64,000 bases of DNA from Whalleya microplaca (lineage: Eukaryota; Ascomycota; Sordariomycetes; Xylariales; Xylariaceae). Of the stretch, positions 33,834-45,220 are shown piece after piece. The stretch covers positions 372,001 through 436,000 of the forward strand of contig MU385713.1 in the NCBI GenBank assembly GCA_022497155.1, in the 5' to 3' direction. The stretch's first letter is position 1, and the number at the start of each line of letters is the position of its first letter. The notes beneath the pieces are model-generated. The model made no database searches. It was given only the letters and a program-made list of their open reading frames with translations, and was not told where the DNA came from. The position numbers and the translations under genes are program-made.

Positions 33834-34676
33834 ATGGCGCTCAACGCAGGTACCTTCGATAATCCCGCTGCGAACAACGCCCCGTACCAATCCGCCTGGG
33901 GCTACCATTGCGGCCCGATCACCAACGCCAACCCAGGTTGGATCCCAGCGCGCCAAACCGCCGCCCGGGCTGCCGGAACCGCCGTCCCTGCCATTACCAC
34001 CGGCGACAATGCTAGCCCGCCTAACGCCGCAGCCGCTCTTTCCAGTATGAACGGTGGAGTCTGCTGGGTCCTCCTGAATGACGGTGTCAACATGTGTGGT
34101 GTCGCCCTCGCCGGCCAGCCCGCCCTACGACGACACATGCGCAGCTTCCACCCCGGTGCTGTCACGAACCCTCGCCGCGCCCAGACCTCGATCGGGGAGG
34201 AGAACGCGGGAACCAACGCCCTCAAGCGATACGTTGTCTCGGGAGCCTGGCGTCGCGCCCAATTCAACCGCGAGCCGGGTCGAGGCCCCGAGAATGGCCT
34301 GATCGAGCGTTACGCCACTGCTTGCGAGCTTATAGCAGCCAAGGACGCCGTTTTTCGCGCCAACTTTGGCGACGGCCTGGGCAACTTCCATCGAGAGGTA
34401 TGTAAGTTCAACATATGTTCGAAAGGTGTTCGTATCAAAATGAGAAGAAAAAACTTTCGCGAGTCAGCAAGGGGGTATATACCTATACCTAGTATAGCAA
34501 TATTCAACTACCACAGTCCATCACAGTCCATTATAGAATATAGCAGTACTGACTATAGAATTATAGAAGTAATAAAGAGGCCACTCCCGGGGTGTAAAAG
34601 AGAAAAGTCCACTATAAGAGATATGTCAGATAAATTAGAGCATCGGTCGTTGAATCCCAGCGGTATCAGTGTTTAG
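33834..34676 (+). CDS. Hypothetical C2H2-like zinc-finger protein, 3' end uncertain
   Basis: The frame opens MALNAGTFDNPAANN and has good coding composition to about 34397, where GAG is followed by a GTATGTAAG donor; beyond that the open frame continues to 34676 but becomes AT-rich and non-protein-like, so a short intron and an unresolved last exon are likely. The first 188 residues hold one finger-like group (CWVLLNDGVNMCGVALAG, then RRHMRSFHPG), giving C-x10-C ... H-x4-H, in an Ala/Pro/Asn-rich context, and a helical C-terminal part (RYATACELIAAKDAVFRANF). It has the same overall style as the protein at 17120-18145, without clear sequence identity. Function unknown. Confidence 0.5.
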   Translation: MALNAGTFDNPAANNAPYQSAWGYHCGPITNANPGWIPARQTAARAAGTAVPAITTGDNASPPNAAAALSSMNGGVCWVLLNDGVNMCGVALAGQPALRRHMRSFHPGAVTNPRRAQTSIGEENAGTNALKRYVVSGAWRRAQFNREPGRGPENGLIERYATACELIAAKDAVFRANFGDGLGNFHREVCKFNICSKGVRIKMRRKNFRESARGYIPIPSIAIFNYHSPSQSIIEYSSTDYRIIEVIKRPLPGCKREKSTIRDMSDKLEHRSLNPSGISV

Positions 34677-35320
34677 GCTGGACCCCTAATGGTTGTATCT
34701 GTACGCTCATCTTCCGTAAGCCAACTTACAGAATCTGTACATAAGTATTGGGGTCGTTACCAAGCTTTCAGGAAATGAACGGTTACCTGATTGAGTAGCG
34801 ACAGACCAATAACAGTGAAGGAGCGCTCTTTCAGACTTCTCTCAATAAGTAAAGGGTTAATTAACCATTTCATTACTCCGTAGTGAGTTAGACTGAAGAC
34901 TCAACCCAATGCATTGAGTTTCTTGAATCTTGCTGAAACATGCATGAGCAATCCTTATAAAATAAACATAGGAGTTAGTATCTTAGTTACAGTGTCTCGT
35001 TACAACGATATAATCATGCTCAGGCTAAGTATATCATTAACTGAATAGACACATGAGCTGTGTTGGTCAAGTGACTTTTATTTATTATTACTCAGGTCAT
35101 CACATGCAGTTGTAAGTGCGGAAATGCGGAAAAATCGCGGAAATGACACGGATAAGGAGCCTTATCGGTCCTCCGTTAGCTTTATTACCTGGGCAGCTTA
35201 GCTCTGTTGACAATTGACACCTATGTACATATTTACCCCGGCCTCTAATAACTCAGCTTGATTGTGTTCTACTTTCAACCCTGTTTTAATATAGCTCGAC
35301 AATATTCAACACCAATCGAT
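34677..35320. other. Intergenic, AT-rich
   Basis: No gene seen; includes the promoter of the aminopeptidase gene. Confidence 0.5.
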
Positions 35321-37177
35321 ATGACCAAGCACACGCCCGACTTCCTGCGCCAACGCAGTTCCAACATGTCTCTTCGAGCCACAGCGGCAGCCAACGCAAC
35401 CAACGCTTCAAGCACTCCTCGACTATCGAGCTTCGCCAACCCGTCCGAATTCGAGATCAAACCCGCCATGTCTGCCGCCGAAAAGGCATTCATCCTGGGC
35501 GAGCTAGCCCGCAACGCGTCCCTGACCCTGTGCGATTCCTGCTACCGCGAGATACCAGACCACCATACGGACTCGCTGCCATTCCAGCTCACAGACGTCC
35601 GCAGCGCGTGCTCGGCCTGCAACGTCATGACCACGAAGCCCGAGGCGTTCACGGAGCCGTTCTGCCGCTTCCTGCAGGAGAACCCCACCATCTTCCACGC
35701 CGTCGACTACTTCACGAGCAAGGCGACATCCGTGGGCTTCGAGGAGGTTAGTATATCGATACATTGTAGCAGATGATCGCGGCCTGGGGCATTGTTGGCT
35801 AACTGTTGTTGCACATAAAAGCTCCCCGCTCGCGACGACTGGGCTGGCAAGGTCAGGCCCGGAGGAAAATACTTCGTCACGCGGAACGGAAGCTCCGTCA
35901 TCGCGTTCACCGTCGGGAAGGCCTACAAACCGGGGAATGGCGTGGCTATGGTGGCGGGCCACATCGATGCGTTGACCGCCAAGTTAAAGCCCGTCAGCAG
36001 CAAGCCGACGAAGGCTGGGTACGTGCAGCTGGGCGTTGCCCCGTACGCCGGTGCCCTGAACGAGACTTGGTGGGATCGCGATCTTAGCATTGGAGGGAGA
36101 GTCATTGTACGGGACGAGTCGGGCAAGACGGTGACGAAGCTTGTCAAGCTTGACTGGCCTAGTGAGCCTTTCTAATTTGCTACGTAACTCAATTGCTTGT
36201 GCTAATGCATGCTAGTTGCCCGTATACCTACGCTTGCACCGCATTTCGGGGTTGGAATGCTGGGCCAAAACAACAAGGAGACTGAGGCGGTACCAATCAT
36301 TGGTCTCGACAATTCTGACATTTCTGGCTCTAACTCGAGGCCGGTTCAACCCCTTGGTCCGGCTGGATCCTTTGTTGCGACGCAGCCACCCAGGCTCGTC
36401 CAGTTGATCTCCAAGCAACTAGGTATCAAGGACCACTCGCAGATCGTCAATTGGGAGTTGGAGCTTTTCGATCTCCAGCCCGCGACAGTGGGCGGCATGG
36501 ACAAAGAATTCATATTCGCCGGCCGCATCGACGACAAGCTCTGCAGCTGGGGAGCGTTCGAGGGGCTCCTGGCCTCGGAGGCCAACGACGACGACGGGAC
36601 GATAAAGCTGGTCGCGCTCTTCGACGACGAGGAGATTGGCTCACTACTCCGGCAGGGCGCGAAGGGCAACTTCCTGCCCCTGATCATCGAGCGGACAGTC
36701 GAGGCGCTCTGCGACTCCGGCTCCGGCAACAAGACCTTCGGGCCCGGCGTGGTCGGGCAGACGTACGCGCGCTCGTTCCTGGTCTCGGCGGACGTGACGC
36801 ACGCGGCGAACCCGAACTTCCTGGCGCGCTACCTGGAGGGCCACGCGCCGCGCCTCAACGTCGGCATCTCGATCTGCGGCGACAGCAACGGCCACATGAC
36901 CACCGACGCCGTGTCGACGGCGATCCTGACGCGCGTGTGCGAGCTCGCCGGCTGCACGCCGCAGGTCTTCCAGATCCGCAACGATTCGAGGAGTGGTGGC
37001 ACCGTCGGCCCCATGCTCAGCAGCGCCTTGGGCGTCAAGGCCGCGGATGCGGGCATGGCGCAGCTGAGCATGCACTCCGTCCGCGCCACGTGCGGGGCGC
37101 TGGATCCTGGGCTGGGTGTTAAGTTCTTCAAGGGGTTTTTGGATCGGTGGGAGAAGGTGGATGCCGAGTGGCAGTGA
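35321..37177 (+). CDS. M18-family (aspartyl/vacuolar) aminopeptidase
   Basis: Zinc exopeptidase of 575 residues that removes N-terminal residues, acidic ones in aspartyl aminopeptidases. Exons 35321-35746, 35822-36161 and 36216-37177. The two-metal site is complete: His of VAGHIDA, bridging Asp of GRIDDK, Glu pair of FDDEEIGS, Asp of SADVTHA and His of QLSMHSVR. The peptidase domain begins near PEAFTEPFCRFLQENPTIFHAVDYF, about residue 105. The roughly 100 residues before it are unusual: an Ala/Asn/Ser-rich start and a CDSC-x22-CSAC pair that could bind zinc. An upstream ATG at 35258 was not used because the added residues look untranslated. Cytosolic or vacuolar location is undecided. Confidence 0.93.
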
Positions 37178-38525
37178 GATCAGTTAGGTAGGCATTACAT
37201 GTACGGATAGATAGATCACAGGTTGCATGTCGCGGACGTTCGGTGGGAGGAAGAACGTCTGCGCCCTTGACTTATTTGAGCGGGCATGTTCATTGGCACT
37301 TTGAATGGATTTGTTACAAATACATAATCAGTTAGGCTAGATGGCTTAGGGTTGAATAAGGATAGATATATGTACTCTTTCCCCTTTTGTAATAAGGACT
37401 CACTTGATGTTGAGTATCGTGTTGGTGTGTGTAACAGTGTCTACAGCATGTCAGGATAATTATCGTGTCTTTTATACTTGAAATAGCCGAGTAATTAAAC
37501 TCTAACGCCGTTAGCCTTGTATTTCAACATTACGTTGCTAACACTTGCTACATTTTGCCCGTTATTCACTAACTGCCTCACGTACTGATACTTAGATAGC
37601 CTATTACTTCCTATACACTTGCATCTAATTCAAAATAATTCGTATTTTTTCTCCCGTACCTGAAGCAATCCATAACGGCTTATTGAGCAGTATCAGATAC
37701 GGATGGCGTTGTTTTATTTGTACCGAAAAGCACAATACCTAAATATCCCTACATGCTGTACATATATAAGTAATTAGGTAAGCTGTGGCAATGGGATCGT
37801 CAGGAACACAAAAGCGTGGCAAGCCACCTACGAAAACCGCCTGGTTTCACATGCAAACGCAGGGTGACGCAATTGGGTTCGTCCGTGGGGTTTGTCGAAC
37901 CCTCTGACCCTCTTCGTAAACATCTGCGTCCCCTGCAGTCACTTTTTACTATCTACTTGTAGCGATAAAACGGGCCAGACACACCAAATGGTACGGTCGA
38001 GAAGAAAAGATGTGGCAAACTAAAGTGATAGTTTCGCATAGTTTTGACGATGACTAGTCTGCTAGTCTCCTTCAAGCAGTCGGTCACGAGAGCGAGGAAT
38101 TGAGAATCGCTATTGGCTCCATGTTCCTTTTCAACAAGTTGTCCCTCGGATGTTCAACTTTTCATGCCTCGGATTGCCCGAGTCGTTATATATATCATCA
38201 TTGAGACTAGAGTAACTAGCGAAATGTATTTTATTTACTATTCTCTAGACGCAACTCGAGACCATCCGTATCTACTTCACACATGCGACTTTGAGGCTGT
38301 GTGATCTGGGAGGCTGTGTAGCGCATAGACGCCTTTTTGGTTCTGACTAGGGAGTTTTCTTCGTAACCACACCACTTCGCATCGTCAGCAAGCCTGTCTT
38401 CTCCTCTTCATCTATCTATCAAGGAAACGATACTATCATCAGATTTCATGTCCAAGTAGAATCGTACCATCCATCCGCGCCAACAGATAAACCAACCAAC
38501 AAGAGCGAGTCCCAATTAACGACCT
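37178..38525. other. Intergenic region
   Basis: No supported gene. Composition is AT-rich to about 38,000, then a pyrimidine-rich leader before the next start codon. Confidence 0.5.
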
Positions 38526-40450
38526 ATGGCGCAGCCTGCGAATCCCTCGAGCGCGGACAAGCTGAGCTCTCTCCTATCACGACTGAACCCCGTGCCCGGA
38601 TTCGCGGAGTACACGGGCCCGTACAAAGTCGGCACCGTCGATGTCGAGATACCCGTCTCAGAGCTCGACTCGCCGGCTCCCGCGCCCGCCAGCGCGATAG
38701 AGGCGGGCATCGAGACGGTCCAATTTCGCATATTCTACCCGACGACTCCAGATGCCCAGGGCAAGCGCATAACATGGCTGCCGGCACCACAGCGAGATCA
38801 CTTGTCGGCGTACATCCAGTTCTTGGGCGTTGGGACATTGGTGGCGCATGCGGTCTCGTAAGTCAAACCAGGACAGCGGGATTGAAAGCATGAGTGTACA
38901 TGTATAGGCTGACAGGTGGCTCATCTAGTTTCCTACCGCGACATCTCCACTACACCTCGATACCCGTGATCAAGAACGCGCCGCTGCTTGAGCCGAACAC
39001 TTCGAATCATAGATGGCCGACGGCGATATTCTCACACGGGCTCGGCGGCAGCCGCAACGCATATTCGCAAATAGTCGGATCGCTAGCCTCGCACGGCGTC
39101 GTGGTGATCTGCCCCGAGCACCGCGACGGCAGCTCCGTGGTCTCCTTCATCCGGATCCCGTCGGAGCAGAACCGGTACTTCGTGCGCAGCACGCGGCGCG
39201 TGATCCCGTACAACCGCATCCCGCACGACGCCACGGACGCGGTGCACGCGCTGCGCAACGAGCAGCTGCGCATCCGCCTGTGGGAGCTCGGGCTCGTCCA
39301 CCAGGCCGTGCTCGCCATCGATCGCGGCGGCCCCTCCTCGCCGCTCACGAACCTCAACCGCAGCACGCCGGAGCCCGCGCTCGCGCAGTTCCGGGATCGC
39401 CTGCACGTGCGCGAGCCGGGGAGCGTCATCTTCATGGGCCACAGCTTCGGGTCCGCGTCCGTCGCCCAGTTCCTCAAGTCCGTGTTCTACGCCGGCCGCC
39501 CCGAGCTCGAGGACATGGCCGAGCCGCTGTATGTGCCGAAACCGGGGTCGGCGATCTGCAAGCAGGTCACCCCGCGGAATGTTACGATTCTGCTCGATAT
39601 GTGGTGCTTCCCGCTGCTGGCGAAGAGCACGAAAGCGCTCTTTGATCTGCCGCTGCCTGTATATGCGGATGCGCACACTACTATCCCTTCTTCCCCTCCC
39701 TCCTCATCTCCTGCCAACACACCACCTGCCGCCACAACCACACCCCCCGGCGGCAGCGCCCTCCTCGCCATCGAATCCTCCGACTTCCACGCCTGGCGCG
39801 AGCACCTCCACGCGACCGCGCGCGCGCTGTCCCCCCGTCCCTCCGCGCCCCGCGTAAGCGCGGACGCCTTCTACGACGCCTCGGGGGTCCGCCTCCCCGA
39901 GCCGCACGTGTTCTACGTGGAGCGGTCGGCGCACCTGTCGCAGAGCGACTTCGGCGTGCTGTTCCCGTGGCTCACGCGCAAGGTTTTCGGGTCGGAGCAC
40001 CCGGAGCGCGCGCTGCGGCTGAACCTGCGCGCCGCGCTGCAGGTACTGCGGGTCAACGGGGTGCCCGTGGCGCGGACGTGGGAGGGGGATTTGCTTGAGG
40101 GGGGCGCGGGGGGGTTGGTGGGGAAGTTGGATGTTGGGGGTGAGGGCGAGGGCGAGGAGGGTGTGGATGGGGATAGAGGGAATGATGGGGTCGATGGTGG
40201 TGTAGGTGATGTTGATGGCATCCTGGACGATCCGGCGATTCTGGATCGCAGTGGGAGCGGTGCTGTGGAGGCCTGGAAGTTCATTGATATCGTCGGTATG
40301 GGCGTGGTCGAGGACGCTGAGGGCAAGGCCGGGACGGGCGATGCTGCTGCGGAGACGCAGGAGCAGGAGCAGGGTATGGCTGGGGCTATCGACCCGGCGG
40401 AGGATGTGGCTACTGTTAAGGCCATGAAGGCGGCTACTAGTTCAGCATGA
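38526..40450 (+). CDS. PAF-acetylhydrolase-like serine esterase
   Basis: Alpha/beta hydrolase of 617 residues, similar to platelet-activating-factor acetylhydrolase (a group VII phospholipase A2). Exons 38526-38857 and 38929-40450. The N-terminal strand region (TGPYKVGTVDVEIPV, FRIFYPTT) matches the family. The oxyanion segment FSHGLGGSRNAYSQI, the HRDGSS motif and the nucleophile elbow GHSFGSAS are clear, and HLSQSDFGVLFPWL supplies the catalytic His region. A Pro/Ser/Thr-rich insert occurs near residue 385, and the C-terminal 120 or so residues are Gly/Glu/Asp-rich and repetitive, longer than in animal enzymes. Likely cuts short or oxidised acyl chains from phospholipids. No signal peptide is visible, so it is probably intracellular. 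Confidence 0.88.
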
Positions 40451-41159
40451 GGCTATGTTGCTATAGTTGGTATCTTCCCTCCGCTCTCTGGGTCTTAGAA
40501 CAACGGGGTCTGGCGGTTGAAGATCTGTCGGTAATGGGTCAGTGGCGTCAGGTCGGTTGCTTCAGGTTGTACAAAACTAGGTTAGAACGGATTGCACGAG
40601 AAACGATACGAGACTCCCCTTGGTTGGGAAAGCTACTTGGAGGCTCTAGAACATTGTTTCATGTAATATCTCGGACACAAGACTATTTTAAAGACATGTG
40701 TACTTTAATACAAACCAATCACTACAGTTAGCTCCTGAAGTGACGTTAGATTCCTCAGTTAGAACATCGTATTTGTCCTGTTCTAAGGGGACATGACGAT
40801 GATGAATTTCTTAACGCCCGAAGGACGCAAAGACTATATTAAATCCCTGCTTACGAAGGAAAGACAGTCTCTTACGAGCCGGCGCGCAGCTATGGCGCAT
40901 AGGACGACTGGAGTACCGGAGCAGAGCCAGTGTTTCGCGTGACATAAGAGATACCCCTGCCCACCAGTAATAATACACATCTACGAGGACGTAGTAAGTC
41001 TTTGGTCCTTGAACAGGCTATGCGGTTTGATCTTGTGATCTATCATGATCGATATGACTCAAAACTAGAAAGGAATACCAAAAGAAACAAGTTGGAAATT
41101 GCTGACTTTCTCGAACGAGTGACTAATATAGACTTGATGAGGCCCCTTCAATGTTTACC
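40451..41159. other. Convergent intergenic region
   Basis: 3' flanks of the esterase and ankyrin genes; no gene supported. Confidence 0.5.
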
Positions 41160-43940
41160 TTAACCATTGGTCTTAGCCCGTTGAATTTCCCAGGCTAATT
41201 GTGCAGCTTGGTATAGACCGAGTATATGCTCGACCCTCTCTGCTCCCTTATCGCGCACAACCTTGGGCTTAATCCTTCTGATTTTCTCAGTGTTCTCTTT
41301 CTCGGTATAAGCATAACCACCGCGTCGGTTTACTTTTCGTAATCCGGAGATGTCTACCCCAACACTGACTTCATGAGCGGATGTTTTCCCTAAGACGACT
41401 CGTTTTCTTCTCTCGTTTTCTGCTACGGCCCACTCCCAGTCAATTAGTTGCCCTTCCACTAAACATTTCCATTCTTCCTCCCAACCCGCGAGCACAAAGA
41501 CATCAAATATAGTGGTTTCTTCATAGCAGTCAAAAATAGACTCCGGGCGCTTTTCGATCCCTAACTCTATAACGTCTTCCAGGAAGTTCAAGGCCCTTTC
41601 CAGTTCGAAGGAGACCCTGTAGCCGCGAAAAGGCTCTTGTAACAGGGGGTCTGTCACACCTCGGGTGATGGCTGAAGACTCCCTAGCTTGCTTGAGATGC
41701 TGGGCTAGTATTGTCCCCGCGAGTGCCACAGGCACGTCCAAGGCGATACCACTAAGTTGTAACTCCCATGCTACGTGGAAAATCGTGCTCCTGGATCCAT
41801 TATCTTGCATAGTGAAGGGTGTTGTCGGCATATCTTCTCGCACGAATAGTTGAGGGGATCGTGGGCCTTTCGGATCCCAATTCGCAAACTTGCGAATAAG
41901 ATTCTCCAGAAATGACGATGAGTCTGGGATGTCGAAATCGAATTCCACTAGTTGGCAAACCGACTGCCACTGACGCAGGAATTTTTTAAGCCAAGATGGT
42001 GAAGCCCCGATGCCGCAAATGTGGGTTTCTATTGACATAATTGAGGACTGAAGTAAGGTTTCATTTAGCCATAACTCCTCGATCTCGATATTGGACAAAC
42101 TGTAGAGGAAATGGAAAATTTCTCGACCCGAAGGCTGCAAGACTATGAAGTAAGGCAGGATGGCGTGCGCTAGAGGTGTGTTTCCTAACCTAATGGTGAA
42201 TTCATCAGAATTGTCCTTTGCTGCTATAGGTAGAGTTTTAGCTTTCAACACATTACCTGTCACGCGCGTTGATATCCGCACCCTTCTGCACCAGCGCTTC
42301 GCAAATGGGTAGTGAGCCATGCTCTATAGCGTACTTCTTATCTTTAGAATTGAATGGTACGTGGGTGTCTCAAAACTGCGACTTACATGGAGCAACGTCT
42401 GACCCATTTCATTCCGATCCGATGGCGAAATGGTCTTCTGCGAGAGCATATCTCGGACTGTAAAGAAATCCCCCTCTTTTATAGCACCCCAGACTTCATG
42501 GTCCATTTTGAGAACACGGTACGACTTGAATTGGGGTCCGCCATGAGCATTGCCTCTCGAGTCTGTCGTGTGCTTGTATGAGACTGAAATGCCTGGAAAC
42601 CAGCCCGGCGATGGGAGGAAGTGTGCGCCCATCTCAAAAATGCTCATTACTGGCTGCGAGGGTGTAAATATATCTTTGCGACATATCTGGAGCGTGAAGA
42701 CGCCTATACGAGTTTCAAACTGCTTTCTGCAGAAGTAAGCTATAGATATATCGTGCTTGTTCAACCTATGCGAGGCTTGCCCGTGTTGCATTGCACCCCT
42801 CTGAAGATCGAAAGGAGTCTCATCAAATTCATGGACCTGGTTGTCCGATTGATGATGGGGCTTTCCAGCTCTTTTGGATCCGGAGCTCTCCTGGGTTCTC
42901 GCAGCATCGGACTGCATCTTGCTCAGGTGGTATAGTATAGCTTGTTGGAGAATTTCCCCACTAGACCGAGCCAAGCCTCGATATTCCTTGTTTGTTCCTG
43001 CAATAAATGTGTCAAGATAGTTATCGAAAATCTCTGTAAGCACGTCTTGGAAGGAAGCACTGCCGTTGCTGGCAAAAGGAATGCGTTGTGTTGCCAGGGC
43101 ACGAAACTCTGACCGCTGCACCTCTACTCGGGCCACTGATTCCTGAGTCTGTGTCTGCAAGTTCCGAACATCCTGAAAACCGGCTTTCGTGTAATCCGTT
43201 AGAGATTTTACCATATTCGCGAGTGTATGTGAACCCTGAGCATGTAACTGGAGATTTTCGGCTCGGAAGTCGTTGATTGAATTCGAGACTTCGAGATGAT
43301 TAGCTTTTAATGTCCCGTTGATAGAGTGCTTCAAATCTTCAATTGGTGAGCGTAGATCATGAAACTTGTTTAGTAATGTTTTGATATCGTCCTTCGTGGA
43401 TTGCTCTGCTCGTTGTTCGATTAGAGTGTTTCTTATCTGACTTGTCAGGTGTAATGTAACTTCGCTCCTGAAGAATTCGAGCCTGTTGGCGTAATCATCA
43501 ATCTCTTTCTTGCTCCACACGATCTTTATTGCTTTCTTTGCACGGTGGAGTTGGCTGCCATTCTGGCTGGGTTTAATGCCACATGTTTCAAGCCGTTTTA
43601 GCAACTGCTTTGCAAGCTCACAACATCCATCTAGTACCGGTTGAATAGCCTGGTAGTCGAATATCAATTAACGCCTTGTGAAAAAACAAGCAGAACAGTG
43701 ATATTGTTATGTTACCTTTTCTTCAGGTGGAAGCGTCGCAGATGTTTGCAATATCTTCTTGGCAGAGGTGTCGAGGTCTTGGGAAAGAGCCTGGAAATGA
43801 GTGGCAATTGTGGCATGATCTTTATTTTCTGACGAAGTTGCATTGCTTCGAAGTTCCTTTGCAGTGTAGATGAGTTTCGCACTGAACTCGACAAACTGCA
43901 GCACGTTCGAGGCGAATCCTACAGCTGCAAATGGGTCCAT
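41160..43940 (-). CDS. Ankyrin-type protein with fungal NLR-like N-terminal domain
   Basis: Protein of about 873 residues. Exons 43940-43716, 43649-42387, about 42333-42264 and about 42223-41160. The start, MDPFAAVGFASNVLQFVEF, is the conserved opening of the fungal STAND/NLR-associated N-terminal domain. A long helical, partly coiled region follows to about residue 430, without a recognisable NACHT P-loop. Ankyrin-like units come next (EVWGAIKEGDFFTVRDML, GQTLLHYAIEHGSLPICEAL, GADINA, GNTPLAHAIL). The rest is helical and basic at the end. The third intron would be only 40-43 nt and its donor is ambiguous (GTGACA keeps frame, the better-looking GTAATG does not), so the exon 3/4 join is tentative. 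Role possibly in self/non-self or signalling (inference). Confidence 0.72.
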
Positions 43941-44423
43941 GAGAGCGATTTGATGTGCGTCATCAAACTATAATCTATGAGCTGATGAATGAATAAAAGG
44001 CTCGATGTTGTCCCTCAGGGGAGGAAACTTCAAGAAGTATGAAATATTCAGAATTATAGGCTACCTCAATGCACTGCCTCGGTATCTGCCTCGTTATCTA
44101 CCTCAGCATCTGCCTATCTGCAATGCAACCTCGAGTTAAGGCTTTGAAAAAGACACTGACGAATCAAGTAGATATGTGTCAGGCATACCGTAGGTGCTGG
44201 GGTGTGTTCTTGGGATACTGATGAACTACAACCCCGAGCCCAAGACACTTCACCAACAACAGCTTAAGAGCGAACATTTGCTTAATATTTCTGGACTAGG
44301 TCTATTTTACTGAGACTAATGTTTTGAATAGCTACCTAAATTCTGCAGAAGGAAGGTCAGTGCTCACAATGGTTACCGGAGGGAACGTTAGGTTATAAGG
44401 CATATTGAGCAAACATCTCAGCA

Positions 44424-44580
44424 CCCAGCAGTGGTCTCTTGGGAAAGGGGTCCGCCTCTCACCTATAGGCCCAGAGTTCGAGTCTCTACTGGGGCATTCG
44501 TCCCTTCTGGGGCTTTCGCCTTCGGGCTTTCGCCTTCGGGCTTTCGTCTTCGGGCTTTCTTATTTTTTTATTTTTATTTT
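44424..44580 (+). mobile_element. tRNA-Glu-derived SINE-like element
   Basis: The head (44424-44495) resembles tRNA-Glu(CUC): a TGGTCT A-box-like start, the anticodon-loop stretch CTCTCAC, GGCCC, and a B-box-like GAGTTCGAGTCTC; CCCAG and CTGGG at its ends could form part of an acceptor stem. The anticodon stem no longer pairs, so it is not a working tRNA. It is followed by a tail of three to four copies of a GGGCTTTCGCCTTC unit (44510-44556) and then a T-rich tract, a typical SINE body and tail. No target duplication was found by eye. Confidence 0.68.
44510..44556. repeat. Tandem GGGCTTTCGCCTTC repeat in the SINE tail
   Basis: Three to four copies of a 14-15 nt unit, one with a GTC variant, directly before the T-rich end. 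Confidence 0.88.
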
Positions 44581-45220
44581 TTAAATTTTTCTTTCTGATA
44601 ACATTTCCCCAAGGAGCTTATCTGCTATTTTAACTTGTCTCGTCTCAATGTTAAATAAGGATACTAGAAATAACTCCAAGGAGTAGATGTCACGGACTAG
44701 CCATCTTAGTAAATTGGCAATATGCAAAGTTGTCCTCTCAACTCTAGTACTTACCGAAGATAAAATATGAATATGTCGACTTTCACATACCCCATTTATC
44801 TATCAATTCTTGGTATGAGTAATACGGAACATAGGAAGAACCTTGATTTTTACAGATAATAGTAGGCGTAGTGAGGTTGGCTTAGTGAGGTTGAATTGAC
44901 TTTACCAACTTGCATAGTGCATATGTATGTTGGGAATTGTAGTGTAACGTCATGAACTAGGCTAGCCAATAACCTTCAAGTATTACTTTGGACCGATGGT
45001 AATGTAGAGCGTCATGCACAACTATATTACCACCTTCACACTATTATGGGTATGAGCCTCGCAGTGTTTCATGGGGTGATGATGTATCATTGGTGCTCAA
45101 AACCAGGAGCCCTATCTATGAACCAAAATCGTGAGAACTAAATGGGGCGAATGCGGTGACCTTTCTTCCAAGCCCCTACACCCTTCTATCATACAACATA
45201 CGCATCCTTGCATAGCCACC

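Larger units (their letters stand above)
43941..45220. other. Intergenic region carrying a SINE
   Basis: No gene supported. The first 480 bp is the promoter side of the ankyrin gene; the rest is AT-rich and contains the tRNA-derived element listed separately. Confidence 0.5.

Noticed and set aside
36451..37122. Long GC-rich open frame overlapping the aminopeptidase
   Set aside because: Arg/Pro/Gly/Ala-rich shadow in another frame of a GC-rich exon; the M18 frame has all metal ligands.
39013..39676. Alternative frames over the esterase gene on both strands
   Set aside because: Shadows of the PAF-acetylhydrolase frame, which has the catalytic motifs.
44424..44495. Functional tRNA-Glu gene
   Set aside because: Anticodon stem does not pair and the acceptor stem is only partly complementary; the repeat tail indicates a SINE or relic.
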